In this document: one piece after another, positions 1-6,236 of the stretch | Position numbering within the stretch: position 1 is the stretch's first letter | Layout of the letters: each line of letters starts with the position of its first letter | From: a bacterium | GTDB lineage: Bacteria; BMS3Abin14 | Assembly (NCBI GenBank): GCA_029210545.1 | Contig: JARGFV010000069.1 | Location: forward strand, 1-13,869 | DNA: 13,869 nucleotides | Reading direction: 5' to 3' | Translations under genes and position numbers: made by a program | Notes under the pieces: generated by a model | Databases searched by the model: none | The model's input: only the letters and a program-made list of their open reading frames with translations | What the model was told of the DNA's origin: nothing

Positions 1-122
1 CAATGACTTACGGAGTGAGTCATTGATTTGGGCGCCCCGCGCGGGGCGCGTTGATGGACTTTTTGCGAGTCCATCAAGGTTCAAAGTTTCAGGTAAAAAC
101 CTTGAGATCAGGACTTCGGTCC
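1..122. repeat. Multi-hairpin intergenic repeat, copy 1
   Basis: Five stem-loops follow each other without a gene. Positions 1-8 (CAATGACT) pair with 18-25. Positions 32-49 form a perfect 18-bp palindrome (GCGCCCCGCGCGGGGCGC). Positions 51-60 (TTGATGGACT) pair with 68-77. Positions 74-81 pair with 98-105, so this stem competes with the previous one. Positions 111-122 are GGAC-TTCG-GTCC, a stem with the very stable UUCG tetraloop. Positions 22-54 match 11593-11625 at 30 of 33 bases, and 55-68 recur inverted at 13803-13816, so this is a dispersed family. The element may begin before the window. It lies downstream of the permease gene. Positions 123-231 hold nothing I can identify. Confidence 0.8.
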
Positions 123-231
123 ACGTGTCTCCGCATCGCCGCGTCAGTTCTTCCCCCCCGGCCGTCTCGGGAAAATAACGGAGGGAATCCGGAAGACTAT
201 AGGGGAGAGGGCAAAGGGTTGTCAATTTACT

Positions 232-253
232 GAAATTTCTTACGGGAAATTCC
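232..253 (-). other. Short stem-loop after the permease gene
   Basis: GAAATTTC at 232-239 can pair with GAAATTCC at 246-253 (8 bp including one G-U in one orientation), a few bases past the permease stop codon. There is no clear U-run behind it, so a terminator role is uncertain. Confidence 0.3.
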
Positions 254-256
254 GGT

Positions 257-1396
257 CTATCCGCTGCCCATGCAACCGCAGTCGGAAGCTGCTGCTCCAC
301 CCTTCGGGGGCCTTATCTTCCCCCACCAACCCCTGGCTGAAGATGCCAGGGGACGGATCGATATGGCGATCAGGACGGCGGCCGCGAGGTACTGGATCCG
401 GACCGGAACGAGTTCGGCGGCCTGGCCGACAGCGGCCCGGGCGGAGATACCGGAAAGGGTGTAGATAAAATCGAGTACGAGCCCCGCTACGATGCTCACC
501 GCGGCAATGGAGGCCAGATAGATACCCACCGCCCTCCTGCCAAGCAGGCCCGTCAGGACCGAGAGGGAGGCGATATTGGTTGCCGGACCCACAAGCAGGA
601 ATACCAGGGCGGCGCCCGGGCTGACACCCTTGAGAATAAGGGCCGCGGCGATGGGAGTCGAGGCAGTGGCGCATAAGTAAAGGGGAACCCCCACGGCCAG
701 CATGATGAGCATGGATCCCAGCCCGCCGCCCACTGTGGAGGCAATAAGCTGGTCGGGCACAAGGGAGGTAACGATACCGGCTAGGATAAGCCCCGCCGCG
801 AACCAGCCGGCAAGGTCTCCCCAGAGCTCGCCAAAGGCATATTTCATCCCGCCGGCAACCTTTTCGGAAAGGAGGTGGTGGTTGGCATGGTCCACAGGGT
901 CGCAGCCGTCACCGTCACAGCATCCGTCAACGGCGCAGCTGTTGTCCGCAGTTCTGTCCCGCACCGTTTCCGGAACACCGAAAAAACTTACCGCCAGGCC
1001 GGCGAGGGTGGCGGTGATGAAAGCCACGACAGGCCTCGCCACGGTCATGACCGGGTCGAGAAGGGCCCACGACACGGCAATGGAATCCACACCGGATTCG
1101 GGTGTCGATATGAGGAAGGCAGTCGTCGCGCCCTTGCTCGCCCCCTGCCTGCGCAAAGAAGCCGCGGCGGGAATAACTCCGCACGAACAGAGGGGAATGG
1201 GGATACCCATGAGGGAGGCCTTCAATACGGGCATGACCCGCCCTTCACCCAGGTTCCTGACCACGTAATCGGTGGACAGGAACATCCGTAAAAAACCCGC
1301 GACCAGAATCCCGAAAAGGATGTAGGGGGAAGCGTCCAGCAGCAGGGCCCAGGTTTCGGAAAGGATGGAAATGATTAGATCTATGGGTTTAAACAT
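257..1396 (-). CDS. Heavy-metal efflux permease, SO_0444 / DUF318 (ArsP-like) family
   Basis: A 379-residue multi-pass membrane protein that probably exports metal ions across the inner membrane. It has the two-fold hydrophobic layout of the DUF318 permeases: PLCSCG at 68-73 with conserved STPESGVDS near 97-105 in the first half, and PLYLCATASTPIAAAL near 238-253 with GPATN at 270-274 in the second. Between the halves, residues 154-174 form a hydrophilic loop with five Cys and three His, and the C-terminus carries another CGC (373-375). Such Cys/His loops fit the members annotated as Cu/Zn efflux transporters. The ATG at 1396 has GGAG about 8 nt upstream. It lies 159 nt downstream of a CadC/SmtB-type repressor gene in the same direction, which supports a role against Zn, Cd, Pb or Cu. 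Arsenic (ArsP) is the main alternative. Family call is firm; the substrate is inferred. Confidence 0.85.
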   Translation of the reverse strand: MFKPIDLIISILSETWALLLDASPYILFGILVAGFLRMFLSTDYVVRNLGEGRVMPVLKASLMGIPIPLCSCGVIPAAASLRRQGASKGATTAFLISTPESGVDSIAVSWALLDPVMTVARPVVAFITATLAGLAVSFFGVPETVRDRTADNSCAVDGCCDGDGCDPVDHANHHLLSEKVAGGMKYAFGELWGDLAGWFAAGLILAGIVTSLVPDQLIASTVGGGLGSMLIMLAVGVPLYLCATASTPIAAALILKGVSPGAALVFLLVGPATNIASLSVLTGLLGRRAVGIYLASIAAVSIVAGLVLDFIYTLSGISARAAVGQAAELVPVRIQYLAAAVLIAISIRPLASSARGWWGKIRPPKGGAAASDCGCMGSG

Positions 1397-1555
1397 GATG
1401 ATTATCTCCGTTGAACGGTCCTTCGTGGTCCTTTACCTGCTCTCCTCAGATCAAAACGCAAAGTGCGAAGCGCGAAGAGGGGCCTTTAGCTTCAAGATTT
1501 TTCTCCCGCTCCCCCATGCTCCCCCTCTCCCCCTCGTGAGCGAAGCGAGCATGCT
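1397..1555. other. Spacer between repressor and permease genes
   Basis: No gene is seen. The minus strand is purine-rich low-complexity sequence, and a 10-bp palindrome GAGCATGCTC (1547-1556) abuts the repressor stop codon. The permease ribosome binding site is at the other end. No strong separate promoter is visible, so the two genes are probably cotranscribed. Confidence 0.5.
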
Positions 1556-1915
1556 CTACCCTTCCCTCACATGCTCCAGCGCCACACCCATCAGCTGCCT
1601 CACGTGGTGGTCGTTGAGGCGGTAGTAAAGGATCGTCCCCTCTCTCCTGCTGGTCACAAGGTCCAGGTGCCGCAGGTTTCTGAGCTGGTGACTGGTGGCG
1701 GATTCGGATAGCCACAGCGTGGCCGCCAGGTCGCATACGCACAACTCCTGGCTGCCAAGGGCCCAGAGGATCCGCAACCTGGTGGGATCCCCCATGGCTT
1801 TGAAGATCCGGGAAACCCGGGCGATCTCCAGGGGATCCAGGGAACCTCCCCTGGCCCTGTTGATCCTTTCCGGATGGATGACTCTCGCTTCACAAAGATC
1901 GACGTTTCCGCCCAT
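1556..1915 (-). CDS. ArsR/SmtB-family metal-sensing repressor (CadC-like)
   Basis: A 119-residue winged-helix repressor. ELCVCDLA (residues 57-64) is the CadC-type alpha-3 metal site with C59 and C61, helped by C8 in the N-terminal arm; the second arm cysteine of CadC is replaced by Val12. The alpha-5 site is also intact: D102-x-H104 and H115-x2-E118 have exactly the SmtB spacing. The DNA-recognition helix is near residues 70-85 (SESATSHQLRNL). The start was set at the ATG at 1915 because AAAGGAG lies just upstream; the in-frame ATG at 1942 lies at the edge of the likely operator and has no comparable site. It precedes the efflux permease gene, so it likely releases its own promoter when Zn, Cd or Pb binds. 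Which metal is sensed cannot be read from sequence alone. Confidence 0.9.
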   Translation of the reverse strand: MGGNVDLCEARVIHPERINRARGGSLDPLEIARVSRIFKAMGDPTRLRILWALGSQELCVCDLAATLWLSESATSHQLRNLRHLDLVTSRREGTILYYRLNDHHVRQLMGVALEHVREG

Positions 1916-1942
1916 CTGACAGCTCCTTTTCTGACCGCCCAT

Positions 1943-1987
1943 TATATGAGTATATGTTCATATATAGCAAGGCTGGCAGGATGTCAA
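1943..1987 (-). promoter_or_regulatory. Promoter and ArsR-type operator for the repressor-permease unit
   Basis: On the minus strand a perfect -35 box TTGACA lies at 1987-1982. A -10 region of alternating TA follows at 1966-1959 (TATATA at a 15-nt spacing or TATATG at 17). Over it lies an inverted repeat: TATATGA at 1943-1949 and TCATATA at 1958-1964, separated by 8 nt. This matches the style of SmtB/CadC/NmtR operators. Repressor bound here would block the -10 region and the start of transcription, while metal binding would relieve it. Confidence 0.75.
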
Positions 1988-2047
1988 GGGGGAGGTCCGG
2001 GCAAAACAGGGAAGAGGGAGGAGGGCAAGAATCTACCCGGGATATTG

Positions 2048-2090
2048 TTTTTCTTCTCCCTTCTCTCTTCTCCCTTCTCTCTTCTCCCTC
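2048..2090. repeat. Pyrimidine tract with 14-nt tandem repeat
   Basis: A run of 43 pyrimidines contains 2.6 copies of CTTCTCCCTTCTCT (2053-2089). A purine-rich stretch lies just before it (about 2010-2030). It is in the spacer between the divergent repressor and Hcp-like genes. No gene is seen from 1988 to 2195. Confidence 0.7.
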
Positions 2091-2103
2091 AAGAGTTGTT
2101 AGC

Positions 2104-2130
2104 TGTTTCGCGTAACTTTCAGGCGAAACA
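2104..2130. promoter_or_regulatory. Candidate operator or hairpin upstream of the Hcp-like gene
   Basis: TGTTTCGC (2104-2111) and GCGAAACA (2123-2130) are perfect inverted repeats 11 nt apart, about 65 nt before the start codon. The size and spacing suit a dimeric regulator, but a simple hairpin is equally possible. A TACAAT at 2161-2166 could be a -10 box, with only a weak -35. Confidence 0.35.
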
Positions 2131-2195
2131 TTTCGTATGGAAAATTGTCAAATGGCGTTCTACAATTTAAGAAATACTGTTTGGGGGGTGCCGTT

Positions 2196-2690
2196 ATGAA
2201 GGGGAGAGTTCCTGCCGAGCTGATCATTTCCCTCCTGGTGGCCGTCATGGTCACCGTTCTTGCCGGCTACGTCCTTGCCAGCAGCGGGTTTTCCGCCTTC
2301 CTCTACATCCCAGGGATCCGCGGCGAAGCTTCCGATCCCGCGCACAGGAACTGGATCGGGGTCCTCTCCTGCGACTGGGGCAACGTTCCGCCTCCCAGGG
2401 GAGACATGGTGCCCGTGGAGGGCAAGGGACCGGCAGGCAAACTTTGTTTCGGTGACTTTTCGGTCCTCAAGCCCCTGGACGACTCGTCCAGGGAAATTTC
2501 CAGCTACTGCGACAGGGGTATAACGTTCTCCCACATCCGTGTCGAACTTCCGGGCAAGATCATGGGGAGCTACGACACCCTGGTCCTCAGAAAGGTGAAG
2601 ATCCTCTCCGTCCGCCCCGCCGGGGTCCTTCCCAACGGCACTAAGACTGAGATCGTGACCCTGGGGTTCAGGCAGATCGAGTACCAATAA
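2196..2690 (+). CDS. Exported or membrane-anchored Hcp-like (type VI tube family) protein
   Basis: A 164-residue protein. Residues 1-30 are a basic start followed by a strongly hydrophobic stretch (about 9-28), a signal peptide or anchor with a possible cleavage near LASS-GFS. The remainder resembles the Hcp1/T6SS_HCP family: FLYIPGIRGEASDPAHRNWI (35-54) matches the opening strand, VLSCDWG (56-62) the next one, GDFSVLKPLD (86-95) the conserved central segment, and a final FRQIEYQ resembles the family's closing strand. Three Cys (59, 84, 105) are unusual for Hcp. Hcp normally lacks a signal peptide because it leaves through the type VI machine, and no other type VI gene is in the window. Start chosen at the ATG at 2196 behind GGGGGGTG; an upstream extension to 2145 adds nothing family-like. 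Hcp similarity was judged by eye. Confidence 0.65.
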   Translation: MKGRVPAELIISLLVAVMVTVLAGYVLASSGFSAFLYIPGIRGEASDPAHRNWIGVLSCDWGNVPPPRGDMVPVEGKGPAGKLCFGDFSVLKPLDDSSREISSYCDRGITFSHIRVELPGKIMGSYDTLVLRKVKILSVRPAGVLPNGTKTEIVTLGFRQIEYQ

Positions 2691-2720
2691 ACAAATACGG
2701 CCTGGGGCCGTATTTGTTTA
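2688..2720. terminator. 15-bp perfect stem overlapping the Hcp-like stop codon
   Basis: TAAACAAATACGGCC (2688-2702) pairs fully with GGCCGTATTTGTTTA (2706-2720) around a 3-nt loop. The first three bases are the TAA stop. The distal arm is U-rich in both directions, so it may serve as a bidirectional terminator between the convergent Hcp-like gene and smpB. Confidence 0.75.
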
Positions 2721-2741
2721 TGGAGCAGGCTTCGCTTGCTT

Positions 2742-2773
2742 AATTCAAAGGGTAAACAATTTTACCCCGAATT
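2742..2773. other. Two-part stem-loop between convergent genes
   Basis: GGGTAAA (2750-2756) pairs with TTTACCC (2761-2767) around CAAT, and AATTC (2742-2746) with GAATT (2769-2773) outside a small internal loop. Just before it, AGCAGGC/GCTTGCT (2724-2740) makes a smaller hairpin with one G-T pair. No U-run follows on either strand. Confidence 0.45.
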
Positions 2774-2786
2774 CAGGCTTTTCCAC

Positions 2787-2829
2787 ACGTGAAATTCAGC
2801 GATCTTTTATTGAGCGTTGAATTTCACGT
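2787..2829. other. 12-bp inverted repeat spanning the smpB stop codon
   Basis: ACGTGAAATTCA (2787-2798) and TGAATTTCACGT (2818-2829) are perfect complements with a 19-nt loop. The repeat encodes the last residues of SmpB and its TGA stop. It lacks a U-run, so a processing or stability role is more likely than termination. Confidence 0.6.
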
Positions 2830-3248
2830 TCCTGTTCCCTTTTCTTGATATCGTCCCGCTTGTCCAACAGCTTTTTGCCCCGTCCCACTCCCAGTTCCAG
2901 CTTGATCAGGCGCCCCTTGAGATAAAGGCGGACGGGCACAAGGGTCAGGCCCTTTTCCATGACTTTACCCTGAAGCCTTTTGATCTCGGTGCTCTTGAGC
3001 AGGAGCTTTCGTTCCCTGAGCGGGTTGTGATTCGTGATGTTGCCGTGGGAATAGGGGCTGATGTGGGCCCCCACCAGGTACACCTCTCCATCGCGGATAT
3101 CGGCGTAGGCCTCCTTGATGTTGGCCTTCCCCTCGCGGATGGCCTTGACCTCGGTCCCCGCAAGGGAGATCCCCGCCTCGATCTTTTCCAGGATCTCGAA
3201 GTTGAACCGCGCCTGGCGGTTTTCCACTAGGGTGCGACCCGTTCCCAC
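2796..3248 (-). CDS. smpB: SsrA-binding protein SmpB
   Basis: SmpB binds tmRNA (SsrA) and brings it to stalled ribosomes for trans-translation in the cytoplasm. The 150-residue length is normal. Clear family segments are ENRQARFNFEI near 9-19, EAGISLAGTEVKAIREGKAN near 24-43, and GAHISPYSHGN near 60-70 followed by the central barrel. The C-terminal tail is basic (KKLLDKRDDIKKREQE), as needed to enter the mRNA channel. The chosen start is a GTG at 3248 that overlaps the end of the HEAT-repeat gene by 22 nt, with a G-run just upstream. A second GTG at 3227 shares a base with the HEAT stop (TAGTG) and would trim seven residues. No tmRNA gene is in the window. Confidence 0.95.
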   Translation of the reverse strand: MGTGRTLVENRQARFNFEILEKIEAGISLAGTEVKAIREGKANIKEAYADIRDGEVYLVGAHISPYSHGNITNHNPLRERKLLLKSTEIKRLQGKVMEKGLTLVPVRLYLKGRLIKLELGVGRGKKLLDKRDDIKKREQEREIQRSIKDR

Positions 3249-5221
3249 GGCCCCCCCCCACCAGCGGCACTTCCCGCCTCGCTGCGGAGGCGGTCGAGTA
3301 TCGGGGCCAGGCTGCCCTTTTTCATGTATGCCTGCCTGAGGTCGAAAAGCCGCCCGCTATCGAGTACAGACGGTTCCCACGGTTCCGGGAACAGCACTTT
3401 GGATAGGGGCCTGATGGCTTTCTGATCCTTGACCCTGCACAGGATCTCCGCGGCGCCGCTGAACATGACTCCCTCCAGCATGGCCATCTTTTCAACGACG
3501 AGGGGCACCGCCGGTCCTCCAGCCCGTATGAGAGGCTCAACAGCGACTTCACGCAGCCCGTCGTCGGGATCTCCGAGAAGGTCGGCGAGTTCCGGATAGA
3601 GTACGGGGTCTTCGAGCTTGGCGATGGCCGAAAGGGCCGCTTCACCGGCAATATTTCCCTGCCGGGCGATCTTGACGAGGGAATCGAAAGCCGGCTCGCC
3701 CATGGCGGCAAGAGCGTTGGCCGCCACCCAGGACACTTCACCGGAACTCAGGAGCCCCGCCAGCACGGGAACGCTCTCCGGACGCTTCAACTCCCCCAGG
3801 ATAGCGATGGCATTGTATCGCATGGCCGTGTCCCCCATCTTATTGGCCCGCTGGTGGAGAATGTCCACCGCCTTGTCACCCATCTGGAAAATAACCAGGT
3901 TCCTGGTCATGCAGAAGCTGTCGTCCCCCGTTGCCTTGAGCAGTTCGTCCACCGATTCGGAGCCGATCTCCATGAAAGCGTAGGAGATGAGCCAGCCCAG
4001 TTGGTCCTCCGTCTGCATCCGGGCGATGAGAGCCCGGATGGCCCGGGGATCCCTGAATTCGATAAGGGCAGTGACAGCGAACATCCTCACGTTGGCGTCG
4101 GGATCATCCAGGGCGCTGATGATGGTCGGCACCGCCTTTCGATCGCCTATCTTGCGAAGGGCCGTAATGGCGTTCTTGCGAACCCCGGCAGCCGGATCGT
4201 GGACCTTTTCCATCAGGACCGGGTAGATCTCGGGATGAAGGCGGGCAAGGGCGGTGGTGGCGTAATCCTGGACCTCCAGATCCGGATCCTTGAGGGCCGC
4301 CAGAAGCCCTTCGGCGGCAAGCATGTGATGGTAGCCATCCAGCGCCTTGACCACGCTCCGCCGAACCTGGGTATCCCGGTCCCCGAGCGCTTCAAACAGG
4401 TCCGGCAGGGTTTCGGGAAGGCGCAGGCGCCCAAGAGCCATGGCGGCTCCACTCCTGATCCTGGGACTTTCAGCCTTCAGCGCGGCCCGCAGGGGGCCCG
4501 CGGAACGGGGGCCGAACTTTTCCGCCGCCTGCATGACGAAATCCGACAGGCCCACATCCTCTGTCTCCAGCAACTCGAGGATCCCCTCCAGGGACCTCTC
4601 GTCACCCAGATCGCAGAGGGACTGGATCACCTGGATACGGACGTCCCGATCAGGGTCTTTGAGCTGTTTGTAAAGGGGTCCGATGGCATAGGGGTCCCGG
4701 GTACTGCCGAGAAGGTAAGCGGCCCGGCCTCGGCAGCTCGGGTCTGGATCTTCCAGGAGATCCACAAGGAACGGCGTCCCTCTCTGCCCCAGTTCCACAA
4801 AGATCGACTCGCAGAGCCAGTTGATCTCGGGATCGTCCATCCCCTTGAAAACGGCCATGTAGCCCGGCTGTCCCCACCGTTTGAGGATGTCCACCGCCTC
4901 ACGGCGCACCTTCATGTCCGGATACCTGAGGAGGTCCACGTTGAAAGCGAGGGCAGCCGGGGTGCCCAGCTTGCGGATCTGGTCCAGGACCTGGATCCGT
5001 TCCCCCTCCTCAGCCAGGTAATACCTCCGCTTGAGTATCTCCAGTTCGGACTGCTTCCCGGCCGCCGGGTGTCCAGCCCGGCCCGCACCCCCGGTGGTCC
5101 CGCCCACCGTGGCCTTCGCGGCACCGGCATCATCGGACAAAGCCAGGCACATCGCCAGGGCGGCAAGGAACGGTACGATTGCCTTTGTACCGATCTTGAT
5201 ATATCGTTTAATTTTACACAT
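3227..5221 (-). CDS. Exported HEAT-repeat protein
   Basis: A 664-residue protein of unknown function. Residues 1-34 look like a Sec signal peptide: KIKRYIKIGTK basic start, hydrophobic core about 13-28, and an AxA-like site near DAGA. A Gly/Ala-rich linker follows. From about residue 60 to 620 the chain is a series of HEAT-like (PBS lyase type) repeats of about 30-32 residues, recognisable by recurring units such as LKDPDRDVRIQVIQSL and LDDPDANVRMFAVTAL. Such solenoids are protein-binding scaffolds, here probably periplasmic. The C-terminus ends in a glycine run encoded by nine G. Start set at the ATG at 5221, directly behind GGAAGGTG; the ATG at 5257 would run into the divergent small gene. 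Followed by smpB with overlap, so probably cotranscribed. Confidence 0.85.
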   Translation of the reverse strand: MCKIKRYIKIGTKAIVPFLAALAMCLALSDDAGAAKATVGGTTGGAGRAGHPAAGKQSELEILKRRYYLAEEGERIQVLDQIRKLGTPAALAFNVDLLRYPDMKVRREAVDILKRWGQPGYMAVFKGMDDPEINWLCESIFVELGQRGTPFLVDLLEDPDPSCRGRAAYLLGSTRDPYAIGPLYKQLKDPDRDVRIQVIQSLCDLGDERSLEGILELLETEDVGLSDFVMQAAEKFGPRSAGPLRAALKAESPRIRSGAAMALGRLRLPETLPDLFEALGDRDTQVRRSVVKALDGYHHMLAAEGLLAALKDPDLEVQDYATTALARLHPEIYPVLMEKVHDPAAGVRKNAITALRKIGDRKAVPTIISALDDPDANVRMFAVTALIEFRDPRAIRALIARMQTEDQLGWLISYAFMEIGSESVDELLKATGDDSFCMTRNLVIFQMGDKAVDILHQRANKMGDTAMRYNAIAILGELKRPESVPVLAGLLSSGEVSWVAANALAAMGEPAFDSLVKIARQGNIAGEAALSAIAKLEDPVLYPELADLLGDPDDGLREVAVEPLIRAGGPAVPLVVEKMAMLEGVMFSGAAEILCRVKDQKAIRPLSKVLFPEPWEPSVLDSGRLFDLRQAYMKKGSLAPILDRLRSEAGSAAGGGGPWERVAP
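3251..3259. other. Nine-C homopolymer at the HEAT gene / smpB junction
   Basis: Nine consecutive C on the plus strand (G on the coding strand) lie in the last codons of the HEAT gene and just before the smpB GTG. A one-base change in this run alters the HEAT C-terminus. In a -1 shift the HEAT frame enters the smpB frame without a stop. Confidence 0.8.
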
Positions 5222-5247
5222 CACCTTCCGCCATAGGAGAGTTTTCC

Positions 5248-5403
5248 ATGAACACATACAGCTGCCCCGTGTGCGACGCTGATCTCATTCTCGATGGCGA
5301 CGAAGGACCCGGCAGCACCATCTACTGCTCCTATTGTAACAGCACCATCAAGATCTACAGAGCCAAGGGGAGCGACGACCTGAAACTCATGGACGACAAC
5401 TGA
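5248..5403 (+). CDS. Small two-CxxC zinc-ribbon protein (LysW-like)
   Basis: A 51-residue protein. C6-P-V-C9 and C27-S-Y-C30 form a typical zinc ribbon; between them is an acidic stretch (DADLILDGDEGPG) and the C-terminus is also acidic (SDDLKLMDDN). AGGAGA lies 7 nt upstream of the ATG, a good ribosome binding site, and the Cys pairs rule out a chance ORF. Size, ribbon and acidity recall the LysW/ArgW amino-group carrier proteins, but the terminal EDWGE needed for that role is absent, so function is unknown. It starts 26 nt from the divergent HEAT gene, and the phosphatase gene begins 38 nt after its stop, so the two plus-strand genes are likely one unit. Confidence 0.8.
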   Translation: MNTYSCPVCDADLILDGDEGPGSTIYCSYCNSTIKIYRAKGSDDLKLMDDN

Positions 5404-5441
5404 TACCATTGTCCGGGCAAAACAGGCAACAAATAGATCCC

Positions 5442-6236
5442 ATGGACCTCCTGAATGACGCGATCCGGATCTCTCGTCTCGCCGGCGCCCTTCTCAAGGA
5501 TCGGCTCTCCACCGATTTCAACATATCATACAAGGGGGAGGTCGACATCGTCACCGATGTGGACAAGGCCGCCCAGGACCTCATCGAGGGGGAGATCCGC
5601 CGCCGCTACCCCGGCCACGGCATCCTCGCCGAGGAGGGTCTGGACCTTGCGGGGAGTTCCGGATACCGATGGATCGTGGATCCCCTGGACGGCACCACCA
5701 ACTATGCCCACCGTTTTCCCGTTTTTTCGGTATCCATCGCCGTGGCTCACGAGGGGGAAACCGTCTGCGGGGTCGTCTACAACCCCATCTCCGACGAAAC
5801 ATTCAAGGCCGTCCGGGGCAAAGGTGCCAGTCTCAACGCTCTCCCGATCAGCGTTTCCGGGACGGCCACCCTTGACCGCAGCCTCCTGGGTACCGGATTT
5901 CCCTATGACATCCGTTACACCGGCGACACAAACCTCCATCATTTCCAGAACTTCGCGGTGCGGACCCAGGGGATCCGCCGATGCGGAAGCGCTGCGCTGG
6001 ACCTTTGTTTCGTGGCGTGTGGTCGTCTCGACGGGTTCTGGGAGCTGAACCTGAAACCGTGGGACATCGCGGCCGGAGCCCTGATCGTCCGGGAGGCGGG
6101 GGGCATTACCACCGATTTTGAGGACAAGGCGCTGGGTCTTGACGGATCAAGGGTCCTGGCTTCCAACAGACGCATCCACGAAGAGATGCTCGAGATTCTC
6201 GGGAGCACGCCGGGCCAGGGTCAGGACGGACACTAG
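5442..6236 (+). CDS. suhB: Inositol-1-monophosphatase family protein
   Basis: A 264-residue Mg-dependent sugar-phosphate phosphatase of the IMPase/SuhB family, cytoplasmic. Motifs are complete: VTDVDKAAQDLI (37-48), the metal-binding E64-E65 in ILAEEG, motif DPLDGTTNY at 80-88 with D80 and D83, and WDIAAGALIVREAGG at 207-221 with D208. Substrate could be inositol-1-phosphate, fructose-1,6-bisphosphate or 3'-phosphoadenosine nucleotides; the family does not settle this. ATG at 5442 gives the usual family N-terminus (MDLLNDAIRISRLAG); a TTG at 5409 would add 11 residues of no family likeness and has no better ribosome site. The last 90 nt overlap the 3' end of comF on the other strand. Confidence 0.9.
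   Translation: MDLLNDAIRISRLAGALLKDRLSTDFNISYKGEVDIVTDVDKAAQDLIEGEIRRRYPGHGILAEEGLDLAGSSGYRWIVDPLDGTTNYAHRFPVFSVSIAVAHEGETVCGVVYNPISDETFKAVRGKGASLNALPISVSGTATLDRSLLGTGFPYDIRYTGDTNLHHFQNFAVRTQGIRRCGSAALDLCFVACGRLDGFWELNLKPWDIAAGALIVREAGGITTDFEDKALGLDGSRVLASNRRIHEEMLEILGSTPGQGQDGH

Noticed and set aside
1-122. Possible CRISPR array or integron site
   Set aside because: The hairpins differ in sequence and there are no regularly spaced identical repeats, cas genes or integrase.
51-233. 60-codon plus-strand open frame at the window start
   Set aside because: It runs across the hairpin array with no ribosome site or protein-like pattern.
702-1291. Two plus-strand open frames opposite the permease gene
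   Set aside because: Shadows of the permease coding sequence with low-complexity, Pro/Ser/Arg-rich products.
1943-1964. Repressor start at the ATG at 1942
   Set aside because: That start lies at the edge of the operator and has no ribosome site, while the ATG at 1915 follows AAAGGAG.
2691-2795. Possible tmRNA (ssrA) or tRNA next to smpB
   Set aside because: Only hairpins are present; no acceptor stem, T-loop motif or tag-peptide frame was found.
3854-5236. Long plus-strand open frame (460 codons) opposite the HEAT gene
   Set aside because: Antisense shadow of a GC-rich gene; the HEAT frame has a signal peptide and clear repeats, the opposite frame has no recognisable motif.
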